From contig NZ_JAMTCK010000004.1 in NCBI RefSeq assembly GCF_024171785.1, positions 248,001 to 312,000 of the forward strand: a stretch of 64,000 nt of DNA, in the 5' to 3' direction. This document shows positions 25,740-34,088 of the stretch, piece by piece. How positions within the stretch are numbered: the stretch's first letter is position 1; each line of letters begins with the position of its first letter. The DNA comes from Goodfellowiella coeruleoviolacea (lineage in GTDB: Bacteria; Actinomycetota; Actinomycetes; Mycobacteriales; Pseudonocardiaceae). Both the position numbers and the translations under genes were made by a program. Below the pieces are notes generated by a model, which was not told the origin of the DNA, did not search any database, and saw only the letters and a list, made by a program, of their open reading frames with translations.

Positions 25740-26723
25740 ATGACAGCGCAGACACAGCGCCGACGTCTTGTGGTGGACACCGATCCCGGCGTGGACGACG
25801 CGGTCGCGCTGCTGTACCTGGTGGACCAGCCCGAGGTGGAGATCGTCGCGGTCGGCACCGTGCACGGCAACGTGCCCTCGGCGACCGGTGCCGACAACGC
25901 GCTGCGGATCCTGGAAGCCGCCGGCCTGCCCCACGTGCCCGTGGCCGTGGGGGCCAACCTGCCGCTGAACCAGGAGGAGTTGCTCACCGGCCAGTTCATC
26001 CACGGCGAGAACGGGCTGAGCGGCCACACCGGGCCCGCGCCCCAGGGCAGGCCGGTCGCGGAGTCCGCCGCGGAACAACTGGTCCGCCTGGCCCGCCAGC
26101 ACCCGGGTGAGCTGTCCGTGCTGGCACTGGGCCCGCTCACCAACATCGCCCTGGCGCTGCTGCTGGAACCGCGGTTGCCCGAACTGGTCGGCGAGGTCGT
26201 CTGGATGGGCGGAGCCATCGACGTGCCGGGCAACGTCACCGCCCACGCCGACGCCAACACCTGGCACGACGCCGAAGCGGCCGAACTGGTCCTGGCCGCC
26301 GGGTTCGCCCTCACGGTCGTGCCACTGGACGTGACCGCGCACGCCTGGGTCGGCTCCGACTGGCTGGACGCCCTGGCCAACCACAGCGGCCCGCGCGCCC
26401 AGTTCGCCCACCAGGTCCTCGCCCAGTACGTCCACGTCTACAGCCAGTTGATGGGCGGGGCGCGCGGCGAGCGGGGCTGCCTGCTGCACGACCCGGTGGC
26501 CGCGGTGATCCTGCTGGAGCCGAGCCTCGCGCGCTACGAGGAGCACCAGGTGGTGGTGGAACTGGCCGGTACCCGCACGCGCGGCGCCACCCTGGTGGAC
26601 CGGCGCGGCTTCCACACCCCGGCCGATCCGGCCGACGCCCGCAAGCCGGTCCGGGTCGCGGTGGCCGCGGACATGCCCGCCGTGCTGACACGCATCCAGC
26701 ACGCCCTGATGCCCTCGGCCTGA
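25740..26723 (+). CDS. Inosine-uridine preferring nucleoside hydrolase family protein
   Basis: Hydrolyses the N-glycosidic bond of nucleosides for salvage. The 327 residues have the calcium/ribose-binding motif DTDPGVDDA near residue 15, HGENGL, and the catalytic histidine block CLLHDPVAAV. The ATG at 25740 is chosen over one at 25722 because GGAAAGGA precedes it at normal spacing. Substrate preference cannot be read from the sequence. It is monocistronic; the next gene is on the other strand. Confidence 0.93.
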   Translation: MTAQTQRRRLVVDTDPGVDDAVALLYLVDQPEVEIVAVGTVHGNVPSATGADNALRILEAAGLPHVPVAVGANLPLNQEELLTGQFIHGENGLSGHTGPAPQGRPVAESAAEQLVRLARQHPGELSVLALGPLTNIALALLLEPRLPELVGEVVWMGGAIDVPGNVTAHADANTWHDAEAAELVLAAGFALTVVPLDVTAHAWVGSDWLDALANHSGPRAQFAHQVLAQYVHVYSQLMGGARGERGCLLHDPVAAVILLEPSLARYEEHQVVVELAGTRTRGATLVDRRGFHTPADPADARKPVRVAVAADMPAVLTRIQHALMPSA

Positions 26724-26840
26724 CCCGCGCGGCGCCGCCGCTGGCCGCGCCCGCCCGTCACCGCGGCCAAGGCAGCGAGCAGCGGGCGGGGCGCACCTGG
26801 CAGTACGAGCAGGGGCCCTGCGGGCAGGGCAGTGCGGGCA

Positions 26841-26898
26841 GGGCAGGGCGGGCAGCGGCAGTGCGAGCAGGGCAGGGCGGGCAGCGGCAGTGCGAGCA
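26841..26898 (+). repeat. 29-bp tandem duplication
   Basis: Two exact 29-bp copies (26841-26869 and 26870-26898), built from GGGCAGGGCGGGCAG and CGGCAGTGCGAGCA, lie in the spacer between the nucleoside hydrolase and the STAND regulator. Shorter GGGCAG units precede them from about 26820. Confidence 0.85.
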
Positions 26899-26929
26899 GC
26901 GGCCCCGCTCCGGGCGGGAGCCCGCCGGC

Positions 26930-29257
26930 TCAGCTGATCTCCCGGCTCGACGCGTCAAAGCCCCGACCGGCCGACACCCCGGTGCGCAGCCTGGCCACCC
27001 GTTCCCGCAGCTCGGCGGCGCGCGGATCGCCCAGTTCCTCGTAGATGGCCACCGCCTCGTCCCAGGAGCGGGCGGCAGCCAGCGGGTGGCCCCGTTCGGC
27101 CAGCACGTTGCCCCGCCGCTCCAGCGAGTCGGCCTCGCCAGGGCGGTCGGTGGCCCGCCGCCGGCACACCAGCGACCGGGTGAAGTGCTCCAGCGCCTGC
27201 TCCAGGTTGCCCGCCCCCCGGTACAGCTCGCCGAACTTGACCAGGGTGAAGCCCTGGCCGTGGTCGTCGCCCATGTCCTCGAAGGCGCGCAACGCCTCGG
27301 TCAGCCGGCGCAGCGCGTCGCCGTCCCGGTGCTGGGCCCGGCAGGCGTCGCCGAGCGCGGCCAGCGCGATCCCCCGGCCGTGCTGGTCGCCCACGGCCTC
27401 GAACAGCGGCAGCGCCTGCTCGAACAGCCCTTCGGCGCGGCCGGCGTCCCCCCGGTCCAGCGCGGTGAACCCCCAGCCGTTGAGCGTCCACGCCTGGCCG
27501 TGGACATCGCCGATCTCCTGGCGGATCGCCAGGGCCGCCTGGTAGCAGGCCTCGGACTGGTCGTGCTCGCCGCGCGCGTGCAGCCCGTAGCCCAGGTTGG
27601 TGTTCACCCACGCCTCACCGAGCCGGTCGCCGCAGGCCCGCGCGGCCTCCTGGCCGATCCGGTGGGTGGCCTCCCACACCGCCCACGGGCAGCGCAGCTG
27701 CAGGTAGTTCCACAGCGTCACCGGCAACTGCCACCCCTGCACGAACAGGCCGTGGTCGGTGGCCAGCCGGGTGATCGGGGTGAGGTTGGCCAGTTCGGCG
27801 TCGTACCAGGCCAGGGCGGCCTCGGTGGAGTCGAGCGGCACCGGTGCCACCCCGGCGGCCGCCGGCATCAGCTCCAGGTTGGTCGGCCGCTGCGGGGCGA
27901 CCAGCAGGCTGGCCAGGTGCGAGGTGTGCACGTACCAGTCGACCAGCCGGCGGATGGCCTGCTCCCGCTCGTCCGGCCCCTCCTCGGCGGTCGCCTGCTC
28001 GGCCGCGTAGTCGCGCAGCAGGTCGTGGAACCGGAACCGGTCACGCGCCACCTCCTCCAGCATGTTCACGTTGGTCAGTCCGTCCAACGTGGACCTGGCC
28101 TGGCCGACGGGCACCCCGGCCAGCGCGCCGGCCGCCCCGGTGCTGATCGACTCACCCGGGTACAGGCCCAGCAGCCGGAACATCCGGGCCGCCCGCTGGT
28201 CGAGATCCCGGTAGGACCAGGAGAACGCGGCGCGCACGGTCACGTCGTCGAGGGTGGTGAGCGCCTCCAGCCGCTGCTCCTCACCGACCAGTTCGTCCAC
28301 GAGTTCGGACAGGTCGAGGCGGGGCCGGCTGGCGGCCCGGTGCCCGGCGATGCGCAGCGCCAGCGGCAGGTGTCCGCACTGGTCGGCCAGGGCGGCGGCG
28401 GCGCGGGGTTCGGCTTCCGCGCGCGGCCCGATGAGCTGGCGCAGCAACGCCACGGACTCGACGCGGTCCAGCGGGCCCAACGTCACCCGGTGGCCGTCGG
28501 TGCGCACCGCCAGGCCGGACAGGCGTCGGCGGCTGGTCACGATCACCGCGCAGCCGGGCGTGCCCGGCAGCAGCGGCAGGACCTGCTCACTGGTGGCCGC
28601 GTTGTCCAGCACCAGCAGGACCCGCCGGCCGTCGAGCACGCTGCGGAACAGCGCCGCGCGGCGCTCGGCCGTGGGCGGCACGGTGGACGCGGCCACCCCG
28701 AGGTCGACGAGCAGGCCCTCCAGCACCTCCTCCGGGTCGGCCGGGTGCCCGGTCGGGTCGAAGCCGCGCAGGTCGCGGAACACCGCGCCGTCCGGGAACC
28801 GGTCGGCGATGCGCCGCGCCCAGCGCAGTGCCAGTGAGGTTTTGCCGACCCCGGCCAGGCCGTCGATGATGACCGTGACCATCTCGTTCGGCCGTTCGTC
28901 GAGCAGCGCGTCCAGTTCGGTCAGCTCACCGTCGCGCCCGACGAACGTGGCCGAGACGGTCTGCGGCAGTTGGGCGGGGCGGTGCGCGGCCGGGCGTCCC
29001 GGCCGGCGCCGGGACTGCTGTCCCACGCCGGCCTGCCTGGCCAGGGTGACCAGGGCGCCGTCGGCCCGCAGGGCCTCGTCGCACCTGCGCACGAAGTCGG
29101 GTGTGGGCACGCCGGTGCCCGCCTCGACCCGGCTCAACCAGCCGGCGCTGCACGGGATGACCCGGCACAGGTCCTGCTGGGACAACCCCCGGTCGATGCG
29201 CAGTTGGCGCAGTGCGCTGCCAAACCGTGGGTCGATCCGCCCTGACTCTTCCGGCAT
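26930..29257 (-). CDS. HTH-NB-ARC-TPR (STAND) transcriptional regulator
   Basis: A 775-residue regulator. Residues about 12-65 form an Xre-type helix-turn-helix (RGLSQQDLCRVIPCSAGWLS). FVGRDGELTELDALL near 105 starts the NB-ARC ATPase, with Walker A GLAGVGKTS at 133-141, a Walker B-like RRVLLVLDNA, and GLPLALRIAGHRA-like GHLPLALRIAGH. TPR repeats fill about 540-750 (ALAIRQEIGDVHGQAW and similar units). Such STAND proteins switch on secondary-metabolite or stress genes in actinomycetes, but no target cluster is adjacent. A palindrome sits at its own likely transcription start. Confidence 0.93.
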   Translation of the reverse strand: MPEESGRIDPRFGSALRQLRIDRGLSQQDLCRVIPCSAGWLSRVEAGTGVPTPDFVRRCDEALRADGALVTLARQAGVGQQSRRRPGRPAAHRPAQLPQTVSATFVGRDGELTELDALLDERPNEMVTVIIDGLAGVGKTSLALRWARRIADRFPDGAVFRDLRGFDPTGHPADPEEVLEGLLVDLGVAASTVPPTAERRAALFRSVLDGRRVLLVLDNAATSEQVLPLLPGTPGCAVIVTSRRRLSGLAVRTDGHRVTLGPLDRVESVALLRQLIGPRAEAEPRAAAALADQCGHLPLALRIAGHRAASRPRLDLSELVDELVGEEQRLEALTTLDDVTVRAAFSWSYRDLDQRAARMFRLLGLYPGESISTGAAGALAGVPVGQARSTLDGLTNVNMLEEVARDRFRFHDLLRDYAAEQATAEEGPDEREQAIRRLVDWYVHTSHLASLLVAPQRPTNLELMPAAAGVAPVPLDSTEAALAWYDAELANLTPITRLATDHGLFVQGWQLPVTLWNYLQLRCPWAVWEATHRIGQEAARACGDRLGEAWVNTNLGYGLHARGEHDQSEACYQAALAIRQEIGDVHGQAWTLNGWGFTALDRGDAGRAEGLFEQALPLFEAVGDQHGRGIALAALGDACRAQHRDGDALRRLTEALRAFEDMGDDHGQGFTLVKFGELYRGAGNLEQALEHFTRSLVCRRRATDRPGEADSLERRGNVLAERGHPLAAARSWDEAVAIYEELGDPRAAELRERVARLRTGVSAGRGFDASSREIS

Positions 29258-29315
29258 GGGCTGCTGCCCCCTGTCGATCCCCTACCAGATCCTGTTCGTG
29301 CGATGCCGCCCAGTG

Positions 29316-29338
29316 ATCGTCCGGACGATGCGAACTTA
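29316..29338 (-). promoter_or_regulatory. -10 box and 14-bp palindrome upstream of STAND regulator
   Basis: On the minus strand TAAGTT (29333-29338) is followed 3 nt later by the perfect palindrome ATCGTCC-GGACGAT (29316-29329), which would cover the transcription start. Autoregulation by the encoded HTH domain is the simplest reading. Confidence 0.5.
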
Positions 29339-29474
29339 CCGGGTGGACCGACAGGCATTTGGGGTGGAACGGGGAATTCCAGGTGGGAAAGGCGAACCGG
29401 GCCGGCGGCCGACCGCCGGCCGTACCGCTCGCCCGGCCCACCGCCGCACCGCCGTGATCCGGCCCCTCCAACGC

Positions 29475-30269
29475 TCACACCGTGTCGAGGAACTCCTGGA
29501 CGGCGTGGGCGAAACCGACTGGGTCGTCGTCGTGCACCCAGTGGCCGCAACCGGGAAACTCGCGCAGCCGGGTGTTGGGCCGCTGCCCGGCCATCTCCCT
29601 GGCCATGGCCGTGGGCAGGACGATGCTGTCCTGGCCGTGCACGAGCAGTGCCGGGCAGGTCGAGGCGAGCCAGTCCGGCCACCAGTCGCCCACCAGCGCC
29701 TGCTGCGAGGCCATCATGTCGGCCTGGTCGAACAGGAATCCCCATCCGTCCGGGTGCTCGACCGCGCTCTCCAGGAAGTAGGTGGCATCGGGGATGCCGA
29801 GCGCCTCGACTTGGTCGCGCAGCGCCCGCAGGGTGGGGGCCCGCCGGGGCCAGCCCCGCACGTCCAGCACGGGGTGGGCGACCTCCGGTTGCCGGTTGCG
29901 CGCGGCGGCGTCCGCCACGACCAGCGCGCGCACCAGCTCCGGGTGACGGGCGGCCAGCTGGAACGCGACCACCCCGCCCATGGAGTGGCCGAGCACCACC
30001 ACCGGGCCGAGGTCGAGCCGGCGCAGGAACTCGGCGGCGTCGGCGACGTAGCCGGCCGGGGTGAACTCGGCGGCGCGGTCGCTGTGCCCGTGCCCGCGCT
30101 GCTCCAGGGCGATCACCCGGTGGCCGGGGGCGAGCGCGGCGGCCAGCGGCGCGAACATCCGGGCCCGGCCGAAGTGGCCGTGCAGCGCCAACACCGGAGC
30201 GCCCGTACCGCCGAAGTCGACGTAGGCCAGGCGCCGACCGTCGACGCGCACGTGGGACTCGGCTGTCAT
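29475..30269 (-). CDS. Alpha/beta hydrolase
   Basis: A 264-residue alpha/beta-hydrolase. The nucleophile elbow is GHSMGG (serine near residue 100), the oxyanion segment is LALHGHFG, and the acid and histidine lie in LLVHGQDSIV and GCGHWVHDDDP. The family covers esterases, epoxide hydrolases and haloperoxidases; the substrate is unknown. ATG 30269 is favoured because GAGCAGGA precedes it at normal spacing; an in-frame ATG 39 bases upstream is less likely. Confidence 0.9.
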   Translation of the reverse strand: MTAESHVRVDGRRLAYVDFGGTGAPVLALHGHFGRARMFAPLAAALAPGHRVIALEQRGHGHSDRAAEFTPAGYVADAAEFLRRLDLGPVVVLGHSMGGVVAFQLAARHPELVRALVVADAAARNRQPEVAHPVLDVRGWPRRAPTLRALRDQVEALGIPDATYFLESAVEHPDGWGFLFDQADMMASQQALVGDWWPDWLASTCPALLVHGQDSIVLPTAMAREMAGQRPNTRLREFPGCGHWVHDDDPVGFAHAVQEFLDTV

Positions 30270-30390
30270 GGGAAGTCCTGCTCTCCTGGTCTTCTCGGGG
30301 TCCGGCAACGGATCTTTCTGGTAATCGACAACGGCCTCGGGCGTGGACAGCGACGGGTGCGGCGGACCGGCGCCGACCAGCCCGCCCCGC

Positions 30391-30654
30391 CTAATCCCCT
30401 GGTCCGCTCGGGTCCGGTGGTTCCGTGCCGGGTGGTTCTGTCTCCGGTCGTTCGGGTGGCGTGGTCTTGCGCGGCCTGCCCCGGCGGGCCGGCCGGCCCG
30501 CGTTGTCGGGCAGCCGCCCCGCCTCGGCCAGTGCCCGCCGCAGCAGGAACTCGATCTGCGCGTTGACGCTGCGCAGCTCGTCGTTGGCCCAGCGGCTCAG
30601 CGCGTCGTGCACCGCGGGGTCCAGCCTGAGCAGGAAGCTCTTGCGCTCGGCCAT
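30391..30654 (-). CDS. Ribbon-helix-helix (Arc-like) DNA-binding protein
   Basis: An 87-residue basic protein. The N-terminal 45 residues (SFLLRLDPAVHDALSRWAND, then ELRSVNAQIEFLLRRAL) fit the Arc/MetJ ribbon-helix-helix fold, in which the strand binds DNA and the dimer reads a palindrome. The rest is a disordered Pro/Arg tail with an AT-hook-like GRPRK. It begins 9 bases after the SPFH stop without a clear ribosome site, so it is probably coupled to it. It likely binds the palindrome at 31621-31643. No toxin gene is adjacent. Confidence 0.85.
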   Translation of the reverse strand: MAERKSFLLRLDPAVHDALSRWANDELRSVNAQIEFLLRRALAEAGRLPDNAGRPARRGRPRKTTPPERPETEPPGTEPPDPSGPGD

Positions 30655-30663
30655 GTCGCGGGC

Positions 30664-31569
30664 CTAGTGGTAGAGCGACCCCGTGTTGACCACCGGTTGC
30701 GTTGCCCGGTCCCCGCACAGCACGACGAGCAGGTTGCTGACCATGGCGGCCTTGCGTTCCTCGTCCAGTTCGACCACCTCCTGGTCGGCCAGCCGGGACA
30801 GGGCCAGTTCGACCATGCCCACCGCGCCCTCCACGATGCGCTGCTTGGCCGCGACCACGGCGCCGGCCTGCTGCCGCTGCAGCATGGCCTGGGCGACCTC
30901 GGGGGCGTAGGCCAGGTGGGTGAGGCGGGACTCGATCACCCGCACCCCGGCCGAGCGGACCCGAGCCGAGATCTCGGCGGACAGCTTCTCGGTGATCTCG
31001 TCGGCGTTCTCGCGCAGCGACAGCCCTGGTGTGTCGTGCCGGTCGTAGGGGTAGCTGGTGGCGATGTGCCGCACGGCCGTCTCGGTCTGGATGCTGACGA
31101 ACGCCACGAAGTCGTCCACCTCGAACACGGCCTGGGCGGTGTCGTCGACCTGCCAGACCACCACGGCCGCGATCTCGATCGGGCTGCCGTCCGCGTCGTT
31201 GACCTTCATCACCGCTGTCTCGTGGTTGCGGATCCGGGTCGACACGGGTTTGCGCGTGGTCAGCGGGTTGACCCAGCAGAGTCCGTCGGTGCGGACCGTG
31301 CCGGTGTAGCGGCCCAGGTACTGCAGCACCCGGGCCTCGCCGGGGGACACGGCCAGCAGCCCGCGGAAGGTGAGCACGCCGAGCAGGGTCAACACCACGG
31401 GGACGACCAGCAGTGGGCCGCCGGTGTCACTAACCATGGCGCCACCCGCGACGCCCACCACCACCAGTGCCAGCGCGACCAGGAACATCACGATCCCGGG
31501 CAGCTGGAACGCCGCCCGCTCGCGCACTTCCGGCGTGGGCATCTCAACGCCGGTCAGCGGCTGCGCCAT
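30664..31569 (-). CDS. SPFH/Band 7 (stomatin-prohibitin-like) membrane protein
   Basis: A 301-residue membrane scaffold protein. Two hydrophobic segments (about residues 22-70) are followed by the SPFH domain ([20 protein letters not shown], later [19 protein letters not shown]) and a helical end with [23 protein letters not shown] proteins form membrane microdomains or cages around proteases and transporters; the client here is unknown. ATG 31569 is chosen because GGAGGT lies 4 nt upstream of it and just after an earlier in-frame ATG. It forms an operon with the RHH gene. Confidence 0.9.
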   Translation of the reverse strand: MAQPLTGVEMPTPEVRERAAFQLPGIVMFLVALALVVVGVAGGAMVSDTGGPLLVVPVVLTLLGVLTFRGLLAVSPGEARVLQYLGRYTGTVRTDGLCWVNPLTTRKPVSTRIRNHETAVMKVNDADGSPIEIAAVVVWQVDDTAQAVFEVDDFVAFVSIQTETAVRHIATSYPYDRHDTPGLSLRENADEITEKLSAEISARVRSAGVRVIESRLTHLAYAPEVAQAMLQRQQAGAVVAAKQRIVEGAVGMVELALSRLADQEVVELDEERKAAMVSNLLVVLCGDRATQPVVNTGSLYH

Positions 31570-31620
31570 CGCTACCTCCATCTGGGCTCAAGGTTCGGGT
31601 GGAGCCACCGCGAACGTCTA

Positions 31621-31643
31621 GCAATGTGATATCACTTTATTGC
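31621..31643. promoter_or_regulatory. Operator between SPFH-RHH operon and ABC exporter
   Basis: The perfect palindrome GTGATATCAC (31626-31635) is flanked by GCAAT (31621-31625) and ATTGC (31639-31643), in an unusually AT-rich patch. TAGCAA on the plus strand and TAAAGT on the minus strand are possible divergent -10 boxes around it. Confidence 0.6.
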
Positions 31644-31693
31644 CGGCGGCGCACCCACCCGCCGGCTGAACCGACCGGACTGGGGGTTGAGCC

Positions 31694-32503
31694 ATGCGAC
31701 CTGGCGAACCTGTTGACCTGCCCGCCTACGGGGCCGGGGCGGCACCGGACGCGCCCGCGCTCCTGCTCACCGGGCTGTGCAAGGCCTTCGGCGGGAACAC
31801 GGCCGTCGACCAGGTGCACCTCGCGGTGCCGAGGGGATCGTTCTTCGGGCTGGTCGGCCCGAACGGCGCCGGCAAGACCACATCGCTGTCCATGGCGGTG
31901 GGGCTGCTGCGGCCGGACGCGGGCAGCGCCCGGATCTTCGGCGTCGACGTGTGGGAGGACCCGGTCCGGGCCAAGAGCCTGGTCGGGGTGCTGCCGGACG
32001 GCCTGGCGTTACCCGAGCGGCTGACCGGGCGCGAGTTGCTGACCTACACCGGTCAACTGCGCGGCCTCGACGCGGCCACCGTGGCCCAGCGGGCCGCGGA
32101 ACTGCTCGGCGTGCTCGAACTCGACTCGGCCGAACGCACCCTGGTGGTCGACTACTCGGCGGGCATGCGCAAGAAGATCGGGCTGGCCGCGGCGCTGCTG
32201 CACGCACCGAAGCTGCTGGTGCTCGACGAACCGTTCGAGGCGGTCGACCCGGTGTCGGCGACCACCATCCGCACCATCCTGCAGCGGTTCGTGGCCTCCG
32301 GCGGCGCGGTCGTGCTCTCCAGCCACGTCATGGCGCTGGTCGAGCAGCTGTGCGACCACGTCGCGGTGATCGCGCGCGGCCGGGTGGTGGCCAGTGGCCC
32401 GTTGGACCAGGTGCGGGGCGGGCAGAGCCTGGAGGCCACGTTCGTGGACCTGGTCGGTGGGCGCGTCGGGGGACAGGAGGGGTTGTCGTGGTTGGCGTCC
32501 TGA
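31694..32503 (+). CDS. ABC transporter ATP-binding protein
   Basis: A 269-residue ABC ATPase of the exporter type. Seen are Walker A GPNGAGKTTS, a signature loop in the unusual form YSAGMRKKIGLAAALL (SAGM in place of LSGGQ), Walker B LLVLDEPFEAVD, and the switch histidine in VLSSHVMAL. The variant signature is common in actinobacterial ABC-2-type systems. It overlaps the permease start by 16 bases. The partner permease and divergent SPFH operon suggest a membrane-stress or lipid-export role, which is inference. Confidence 0.93.
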   Translation: MRPGEPVDLPAYGAGAAPDAPALLLTGLCKAFGGNTAVDQVHLAVPRGSFFGLVGPNGAGKTTSLSMAVGLLRPDAGSARIFGVDVWEDPVRAKSLVGVLPDGLALPERLTGRELLTYTGQLRGLDAATVAQRAAELLGVLELDSAERTLVVDYSAGMRKKIGLAAALLHAPKLLVLDEPFEAVDPVSATTIRTILQRFVASGGAVVLSSHVMALVEQLCDHVAVIARGRVVASGPLDQVRGGQSLEATFVDLVGGRVGGQEGLSWLAS

Positions 32504-34071
32504 TCCGGATGAAGCTGCGGATGCTGCGCAACTCGGTGCGCGGCAGGCGAGCCGCGGCGGTGCTGGTCGGTGGACTGTTCGCCCTGATCGCCGGGGTGGG
32601 CACCGCGCTGGTCTGCGGGCTGGACGTGGGCGACCCCGAGGTCAGCGTCGACCTGACCGCCGCGCTGCTGGCCGTGTGGACCCTGGGCTGGCTGTTCGGG
32701 CCGCTGGTGACCGGCGGCAGCGACGAGACACTGCAACCGGAGCACTTCCGGCTGCTGCCGATCGGGTCGACCGCACTGGCCCGAGGGTTCCTGGCCGCCG
32801 CGCTGGTGGGGGTGGCCCCGCTGGCCACGGCCGTGGCCCTGTGCGGGCTGGTGGTCCAGGGCCTGCGGCTTGGTCCGGTCGCGGCAGTCGTGGCCGTGCT
32901 GGCGGTGCTGCTCCAGTTGGCCTTCGCCGTGCTGCTGTCCCGGGTGGTGTTCGCCGGCCTTGGCGCGGTGCTGCGGTCCCGGCGGGGCCGGGACGTGGGC
33001 GTGGTGCTGGCCGCCCTGGTGGGCCTGGCGTTCGTCCCCGTCCGGCTGGCCTTCGAGACCCTCGGCCCGGTGCTGCTGCACCGCGAGTCACCGGTGTTCT
33101 CCGCGGTGCTGCGTGCCCTGCCCAGCGGTTGGGGCGTGGTCGCGGTGCACGCGGCCGGCCGGTCCGACTGGCTGTTGGTGGCCGCGCCACTGGCCGGGTT
33201 GGCCGTGCTGGTGGTGCTGCTGGTGCCGGCCTGGGCCGGGCTGCTGCGGGCCCGCATGACCAGGGTGGCCTCGGCAGGGGGTGCCGCCGTGCGCGGCGGC
33301 CGGACGGACCGGTCCGGGCGGCGCAGCCTGCTGCCGGCCGGGCCGGTGGGCGCGGTGGCCGCCAAGGAGCTGCGCACCTGGCGGCGGGATGCCCGGCGGC
33401 GGGTGACCCTGGTCTCCCCGCTGCTGATCGGGCTGGCCCTGCCGGTCATCACCACGGTCAGCAGCAGGGGAGCGGTCGACGCCATCGCGTTCGGCGGCCT
33501 GTTCGCGCTGGGCCTGTGCTGCCTGCAGGCCGGCAACCTGTTCGGATTCGACGGCACAGCCCTGTGGCAGACCCTGGTCACCCCGGGTGCCGAACGCGCC
33601 GACGTGCGTGGCCGGCAGTTGGCCTGGCTGATCCTGGTCAGCCCGGTGGCGATCGCCGCGGCCCTGGTGCTGCCCGCGGTGAGCGGCGATCCGGGCGTCT
33701 ACCCGTGGGTGCTCGGGCTGACCCCGGCCGTGCTGGGCGGCAGTGCCGGGGTGGTGCTGCTGCTGTCCACCTACGCCGCCTACCCCGTGCCCAGCCAGCG
33801 CAACGGCAATCCGTTCGCGGCCGGCAACAACCCGGGCTGCGCCGCGGCGCTGCGGCAGCTGGTGATGAGCCTGCTGCTGCTGGTCGCGGCCGGACCGGTG
33901 GTGCTGATCGACCTGGTCGGCGTGCTCACCGACCTTCCGGTGCTGACCTGGCTGGGCGTGCTGGTCGGGGTGGCCAGCGGGGTGGTCGCCGCGCGGTGGT
34001 GGGGCGATCTGGCCCACCACCGGCTGGTCGCCCGCGGCCCGGAACTGCTCGCCGTGCTCCGCACAGCCTGA
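32488..34071 (+). CDS. ABC transporter permease
   Basis: A 527-residue polytopic membrane protein with about 12 hydrophobic segments in two halves and no extracellular domain. GTG 32488 is chosen because AGGAGG (32475-32480) stands 7 nt upstream and the protein then starts VVGVLIRMKLRMLRN, a typical N-terminus for this permease class. It overlaps the ATPase gene, so the two are translated together. No substrate motif is recognisable. It ends 17 bases before the convergent AbgT gene. Confidence 0.9.
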   Translation: MVGVLIRMKLRMLRNSVRGRRAAAVLVGGLFALIAGVGTALVCGLDVGDPEVSVDLTAALLAVWTLGWLFGPLVTGGSDETLQPEHFRLLPIGSTALARGFLAAALVGVAPLATAVALCGLVVQGLRLGPVAAVVAVLAVLLQLAFAVLLSRVVFAGLGAVLRSRRGRDVGVVLAALVGLAFVPVRLAFETLGPVLLHRESPVFSAVLRALPSGWGVVAVHAAGRSDWLLVAAPLAGLAVLVVLLVPAWAGLLRARMTRVASAGGAAVRGGRTDRSGRRSLLPAGPVGAVAAKELRTWRRDARRRVTLVSPLLIGLALPVITTVSSRGAVDAIAFGGLFALGLCCLQAGNLFGFDGTALWQTLVTPGAERADVRGRQLAWLILVSPVAIAAALVLPAVSGDPGVYPWVLGLTPAVLGGSAGVVLLLSTYAAYPVPSQRNGNPFAAGNNPGCAAALRQLVMSLLLLVAAGPVVLIDLVGVLTDLPVLTWLGVLVGVASGVVAARWWGDLAHHRLVARGPELLAVLRTA

Positions 34072-34088
34072 GTCCGGCACGGGTCCGC

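Noticed and set aside
27000-29000. Very long plus-strand frames opposite the STAND regulator
   Set aside because: Composition is Gly/Arg/His/Gln-rich with no motif, the typical shadow of a real gene on the other strand.
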